Part shown: positions 58,923 to 64,000 of the stretch, one piece after another | How the letters are laid out: each line of letters starts with the position of its first letter | Position numbering within the stretch: the stretch's first letter is position 1 | Source of the DNA: Anthoceros angustus | Lineage: Eukaryota; Streptophyta; Anthocerotopsida; Anthocerotales; Anthocerotaceae | Direction of reading: 5' to 3' | Assembly (NCBI GenBank): GCA_010909165.1 | Contig: MU008174.1 | Span: 1,161,972 to 1,225,971, forward strand | DNA length: 64,000 nucleotides | Notes under the pieces: model-generated | What the model saw: only the letters and a program-made list of their open reading frames with translations | Told to the model about the DNA's origin: nothing | Database searches by the model: none | Program-made: the position numbers and the translations under genes

Positions 58923-59468
58923 AGAGGAATGTGGCGCTGTTAAGGCATCACCATGGCAAAGCAACTGGAGTTGCCAAAGACCCCAACAGCACCAAGAGAG
59001 GTGGGGCAGGGACTCCAACCACTCCTAGAGCCACAAGAGCACGACTGAACTCACCGATGTAAGGGATAAAGGAAAGGCCGGCAGCACAGCCTGGGGAGCC
59101 CGTGGCTGGGAACAGTCAACAGAGGAATCGCCCAACCTTGGGCACGGCCGAGCCGACCGAGAAAGTCACACTGCTCAAGGGGTGACCTCAAGTATACCCC
59201 TAAGTGGTCGCAGGGAGAGCCGCGCCAGATAGGAAGGAGGGAACCCATCCCCAAGGGTTTGGGGCCTAACATCACCGCAAGAGCTGGTCTCATATGGCAC
59301 GCACTAGGGTGAGATGGAGGACCGATAGCTGGGTCCTCTTTGTTAGGTTTACAGCATAGGGGAACAACAGGAGAGGTAAGGAGCTCCAGTGGAATGAAGC
59401 AGGAGAAGGAGGTCTTGAGGGACGCCTAGGTAGCATGGAAGCGGAATTAAAGGAAGGTCCGAGAAGAG

Positions 59469-60239
59469 TTGCAGAAGACCAAGGATCGAAACCTCATGGT
59501 TCATGGACGCACAAAGCACCATAGGGGAGCCGCAGAATGTCATCTCGATGCGCAAGTTCAGCCGAAACTCTGGATACCCTGGCGCCATAAGAAGGAGAGG
59601 GACGAGGCAAGGAAAGGTTGGAAAGAGGCCAAGAGGGCTGTGATTGCAAGGAGAGCCACCGTGGAAGATGCGGAGCCTCCCATGGAAGAATCTGGCCGAG
59701 TTGGCAATGCCGAGGAGGTTGCTAAGCAAGCCGCCGCCGCTAAGGAAGCAAACTCCTGCACTGCTAAGGGAGCAACAGCTCCAAGACCAGCTACAACAAG
59801 GAAGAAGGGGCAACAAGACCGTGAGGAGGAGGACAAGCTGTGGGGAGCACCGCCTAAGAAGTCTAACTTCCCAATGGTGCATTAGATTGAGGGATGCTTA
59901 TCAAGATAACCATGTGCCCGGATTCTCCTTGGCCGGAGAGAAGATTGTCTCCCCGAAAGTTTATGTTGTTGTGGGGTGGGGACATGGAGGTACTTGATCC
60001 ATGCCTTGACGGCACCGGATCCTACCTATGGGTTGGATTCTAAGGAGGAAACTCTCACCGACCCATCCAGGATTCAAGAGCTCACCGAGGAGGAGTACTG
60101 CATGCGCGGCGAGCACAAGAGAGAGAGGAGTCCAGCCGAGGAGGTAGAGATTTTATGGGAGAGATTGCCCAACCAGCCAAGAGGGAGGAGAGCAAGAGGA
60201 GAACATGGGGCTAGGCGCCAGGAGGCCTGTGAGAGGTAA
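59469..60239 (+). other. Coding-like tract 3 inside the 3' LTR
   Basis: A charged, helix-prone stretch (KKERDEARKGWKEAKRAVIA, then RRATVEDAE) is followed by WCIRLRDAYQDNHVPGFSLA near 59870-59935 and YGLDSKEETLTDPSRIQELT near 60028-60085. The counterpart at 44638-45214 shares all of these. Together with tract 2 it suggests a protein of several hundred residues encoded in the LTR, broken by frameshifts. Function unknown. Confidence 0.45.
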
Positions 60240-61383
60240 TAGGGGTAAGTGGCCTCAAATAGCTAAAGGCCCATGTGTTATAGATCAGAAATCTTATCCT
60301 CTCTCATAGTGGATGTAATTGATAGATAGGCCTCTAGGATTGGTAGGCTAAGACCGATTGGTATTTTGCAAGTGCCAAGTGATCTTGGGTATAAGAGGCC
60401 TTGATGAAATGTAAGCAATGTTCAAGGTCTTGGTGTTTGAGCACGGGGTTTGGGAGTACTGATCCGTCCAAGTCTCATCGCCCCTCCGCTGGAAGAAGAC
60501 CAAGTTGCTGCCCAGATCGTGGCCGATCCGCAAGGGTGGAAAGCAAGGGGGAGCCTTGAGGTCTCCTTGAGGGAGTCCTCAAGGTCAAGAGGGGGGGTGG
60601 GAAGCCGAGGTCATTCCTCTTCCTCATTCCTTCAGCTAGTCTAGTACTCACCTTGTGTTTGAAGTTTTCGTGTGTTGGAGATTTGGTGTTTGGAAAATGA
60701 GAGGACAAGAGAACTATGAGAGAAGTGGAAAATGCCGGACATGGAGAGTTGCTGATTGCTGTTTGAGAGGAGTAAGAAGGACTGGAGAAGTCTGTAAGTG
60801 ATGTTTGTGTTGTTGAAGAAGAGAGCCGTGAGTGGAGGTTGAAGATCCGTGAGTGGATGAGATGGAATGATTGGTAGGTGAACAAGTATTTTGAGAGTTG
60901 GTGAGGCTGTAAGGTCCGGATGAGCTGGAAGGTGAGCTGAAAGGCTGGACGAGGCAAGGAAGTCTCAATGTGCAAGAGTGAGGGAGAGTTATGAGCAGAA
61001 TCCGATTGGTGGATCTAACTTTGTGGATGAATAAGAGAGAGAGAGAGAGGGAGAGATCAGCCTTATCCACTTGGATCCCGACCGACCCACTATTAATAGC
61101 GATCCCAAGGTGGACCCTCCGCTAGAAATAGAGGGCTAAGGTTAGCAACCGGTCACCCGCTGTCGGGAGTGAGTCGCTAAGATAGCCATGTGTCCGAGTG
61201 TTGTTAGGTAGTAGCCGGTCTCAGAATCGCTAGATGTTTGACGTGTCCGTGTTGGTTGGATTGGCTATGTTTTGGTTGTCTTGACACGAAATCACTCCCT
61301 TGGGTACGAATCTCAAGTCTACAACGATAAAGAGGGTAAATGTGGCCTCTTTGTGACCACTTGGTTTAGAAAATCACTCCACA

Positions 61384-61388
61384 CCCTT
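61384..61388. other. Target-site duplication, right copy (CCCTT)
   Basis: Follows the 3' LTR end and matches 41013-41017. Confidence 0.85.
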
Positions 61389-61400
61389 AGAACTTGATGA

Positions 61401-62500
61401 AACACCATAATATTTGAACCGGCGGAATATACATCAAGCGGCTTTATGCATGTATATACGCTGAACCGGGTTCTGGATCGTCACTAAATCGCTGTTCCTG
61501 CATGTAGTCATGGAGAATGTGTTCAACATTATGGTCAAATCCACATTCCAATTCAAAATTGCCTGGAGCTCCAGCGCCAACAACAGTCTGGTGGGGACAT
61601 GCCAATGGGGTTTGCACTGATCTAGCACCGATTTCACACTCCCTTTGTGCCGGGATCATGAAACCCATCGACAGTCTTTACATTATTATACCTTATAGTG
61701 AAGGGGAACGCAAGCCACGATTTGCAACTGGTTCCCATTTATCGAAGGAAGGTATGGAAAATGTGCTATAAGTGTACAAGGGTGTGAAACTACACCAAGA
61801 CCACTGGCGCCGCCCATCGTGTACACACGCAAAAAATCCCTTATCCATTCCCTGTGCACCAAATATGCCCAACATGGTTTTTAATATCCGCTGAGAGAAA
61901 TGTCTTGTCCTGCTTCCATGTTCCTCTTCACCCCAAAAACCAAGATGGTATCGGCTGGAAAAGAGCTGCCAAGTTTCACGGAACATTGGGTGGGCCACCG
62001 CTAAACGAATCCAACGAATCGAACAAAGTCATGGCGGCCGTAAGAAATGAAGGGTGCCAATAGGAACGGACAAAAATGTTGTCGTGATGGGCTTAAGCAT
62101 GCCACCACAAAGGGTGTGGAAAAGAGTTGCGCGTAATTTGGAAGGAGCGGACCATGAGTGGGATATATGTCGAGCCGTCCTTCACTCCTCCCGACTCCAC
62201 CTCGGTTTCTCCATGTGGAATAAATGCGTCATCACCATCATCCTCGCCGGCCCACCCACCGAGGGAGTGTGGTTGAAGATGGGGACGGAGGGCACTTAAC
62301 TTCTCTTTGATAGCTTTTTATCCGCATGATGTTTCCTAGAAGTGAGATTGAACCCATAGTACACAATGGTATCTTATGTACAAACAACCACGAATGTTGG
62401 GTGGCTTCCATGCTTTTGCACCTTTGTTGGTAAGAGAAATTGTCTACCCTCCTCGGTCACAAGTATTCATTTGCCCTCGTAGGCATCGGTGTGCTCGGTT
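61401..62500 (-). other. Minus-strand open stretches, unidentified
   Basis: Partly open minus-strand frames at 61998-61693 and 61668-61444 (for example GFDHNVEHILHDYMQEQ) lie downstream of the DUF7869 gene on the same strand and could be its continuation or a neighbouring exon. I recognise no domain. Confidence 0.35.
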
Positions 62501-62527
62501 CGCCACCAGTGCACCAGCAAGTAGGGG

Positions 62528-63768
62528 TCATCGGATCGGTGCACACTCAACACCTTTGCAACCCGAATGCCCTGTTGTGTGTGTCCCCCTCACAAGGGGT
62601 GACAATAAACATACCTTTTTAATCTCCATGATGTCACCATTCATCGACCTCTTGCTCCCGTCTCTTTCCACACTCGTAAGCACCCAAGTACATGTCCGTT
62701 GAGGCTCTCGCAATAAGGCTTCGTCCAAGATAGCCTCCTCGGAACCTGCGGCAGTGGTACAAGTGCTCTAGATCATCGCCACCACTTCCACGGACTTTTC
62801 ACAAGGATTGTCCACTATAGTTGCAATCTCCTCTTGATCCTTCAGTCATTCCACCACTCCTCCTTTGCCGCGTTAACATATGTGGAAAGTTTGCAAACCC
62901 TTTTTAAGTGCTCTACTCCTTGCGGTGAGCTTCCATCACGCCTTTCTTGTCCTTGGCAGAGCTAGCGGGGTTAGGTCCTATCTCACATTTGGAATAAAAG
63001 ACAAGAACTCCATCTGTTTCCCATAACGGTGAGGTCGAATCTTATTTACTCGGAATACTTTACTTTACCCCTGCGGTTTCCTCCCGCGTGATTTTGAATT
63101 GGTGTTGGAATGATAGATTGTTAAACTGACGCACTTTAAACTTCGAGCACCTTCCTGTTTTCAGCGCAGACGAAAGAGCGAGTACGGAACCTCGGTCGGG
63201 ACCTTCACGGGTTTGGCGTGTCAGTCAATATATCACTGCATAGGAAGAGTTTTGGCCTCTTTGTGCTTCAAATGTTTGGAGAAACACGAGAACATTTGGT
63301 CCACCTGGTCATGTGTGTGACCGACAAGAAGAAACCCCACCTTCACTTTCTCAAAAGTCCCCATCTCCACGAGCATATTCAGATAAGCAAACAGTAGTTG
63401 ATTCTTGTTCTCCCGGCATGTATTGTCCAGTTGCAAATGTAGAATCTTGGGAAGTAAGCTAGCTTACGTATGTATCACATCTTGAATAATGCATATGGTT
63501 AAATTAACATCGTTCCGCAAATTTGCGTGAGTGCGAGCCTTCACGTGAGCGTGTGATTGTGAATCATACACCCCACCACATGGACGGTATGCGCAGTCGT
63601 AGCAGATGTGTTCGTCCACATTAATGACGGCACAGCAAGAAGCCGTCCATTTTGACGTTCGCGCGTAGAGGTCGGAGATCCAGCCTCGCCGCGACTCTCA
63701 TTACCGAAGCTCTTCCGTAATGGGCACTTCGAGCGCCTGGCATCGTCATGCCTACGTCCAGGCCGCAT
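62528..63768 (-). pseudogene. DUF7869-type protein, broken or intron-containing
   Basis: The minus strand at 63436-63233 reads QLDNTCRENKNQLLFAY and VKVGFLLVGHTHDQVDQMF, the hallmark of the DUF7869 domain found in plant, animal and protist repeat-associated proteins of unknown function. Upstream pieces (VYDSQSHAHVK, NDVNLTICIIQDVI near 63560-63480) fit the same domain, with one stop between. Downstream pieces (STSPLWETDGVLV near 63035-62995, NPASSAKDKKGVMEAH near 62975-62925, SVERDGSKRSM near 62680-62650) resemble the C-terminal tail of such proteins in shifting frames. His and Asp in HTHDQVDQ suggest a catalytic fold, but no activity can be assigned. Confidence 0.7.
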
Positions 63769-63820
63769 TGAATATCTACGTCAATACTATTTTTCGATTA
63801 TCGGAATTTGTTTCTGTTGA

Positions 63821-64000
63821 ACGGAATTGCCCTTGCTGGTACAGCCAGTGACGATTGAAGAAAACGGCGCGAGCATTCAGGAGATTTCGGAAATGACCCA
63901 CGACCTAGACCAAATCGCAAGGTGCTGCACGCCGCTTAGGTTAAACGGCAAGGAGGGTGACAAGATCCTGGTGATTACCGACACCAAGATGGATCCGATC
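63821..64000 (+). CDS. Open reading frame running off the window edge, partial
   Basis: After a TGA at 63818-63820 the plus strand is open for 60 codons to the end. No in-frame ATG occurs before the Met of EISEM; a GTG occurs at 63848. The peptide (DLDQIARCCTPLRL, then GDKILVITDTKMDPI) has the feel of the N-terminal part of M29-type aminopeptidase-like proteins, which carry KVLIVTD-type strands. That resemblance is from memory and weak. It could be an exon of a host gene on the opposite strand to the DUF7869 remnant. Confidence 0.35.

Larger units (their letters stand above)
41018..61383 (+). mobile_element. Ty3/Gypsy LTR retrotransposon (20.4 kb) with internal tandem duplications
   Basis: Termini are TGTGG and CCACA. 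Domain order gag - protease - RT - RNase H - integrase is that of Gypsy elements. The tRNA-Asp-like primer site and long LTRs recall the Tat/Athila group, but that placement is inference. The core would be nearer 15 kb; it is lengthened by four direct duplications (5' LTR 42450-44496; gag 46762-49836; protease region 50035-53205; integrase and LTR start 54628-57403). All coding parts are broken. Confidence 0.92.
56991..61383 (+). repeat. Gypsy 3' LTR (about 4.4 kb)
   Basis: Begins TGTGGTGACCACATGGG and ends ..AATCACTCCACA; CCCTT follows. It has one copy of the segment duplicated in the 5' LTR. Substitutions relative to the 5' LTR are few while small indels are very common. Confidence 0.92.

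Noticed and set aside
1-64000. tRNA, rRNA and riboswitch-like structures
   Set aside because: No stretch showed a convincing cloverleaf or rRNA core by eye; a covariance-model search would be needed to exclude them.

Overview
This window looks like nuclear DNA of a land plant, possibly a non-seed plant, but the species cannot be fixed from sequence alone. The evidence is a cluster of germin-like protein (GLP) genes with plant-type signal peptides and germin boxes, set among plant-type Ty1/Copia, Ty3/Gypsy, LINE and CACTA elements. There are no operons, and no RNA genes were recognised. Essentially every coding tract carries stops or single-base frameshifts. Either the region is largely dead or the assembly has residual indel errors.

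Layout. A decayed CACTA (TNP2-type) transposase lies on the minus strand at 0.2-2.9 kb. At 3.2-11.1 kb a GLP pseudogene (psi1) is split by a Copia element (about 4306-10833), with a 44-bp minisatellite in the leader of the gene. A minimal GLP remnant (psi2) sits near 12.85 kb. From 13.2 to 22.07 kb and again from 32.18 to 41.02 kb the same ~8.8-kb block occurs twice in direct orientation. Each block carries three minus-strand GLP genes (A, B, C) and a 5'-truncated LINE. The ~10 kb between the blocks holds the LINE 3' end, small tandem repeats, a DUF4216 (CACTA) fragment, an array of GTTGTAAAA-type motifs, a tandemly duplicated Copia RT fragment, a 2.9-copy ~0.8-kb tandem repeat, and AT-rich DNA without genes.

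From 41018 to 61383 a 20.4-kb Ty3/Gypsy element is inserted in the LINE of the second block. It has a 5-bp target duplication (CCCTT), and the near-intact empty site is preserved in the first block. Its LTRs are very long (about 5.6 and 4.4 kb) and contain coding-like tracts. From 61.4 to 63.8 kb the minus strand holds a decayed DUF7869-type gene, and the last 180 bases are open on the plus strand and end at the window edge.

The GLPs would be secreted cupin proteins, but the deduced family shares an unusual change: the second cupin motif has Ile where germins carry the fourth metal-binding His. The strongest structural signal is that several elements carry internal direct tandem duplications (0.2-1.7 kb), and most of the junctions I could read have short microhomology. 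I did not find a clear new defence or metabolic system.
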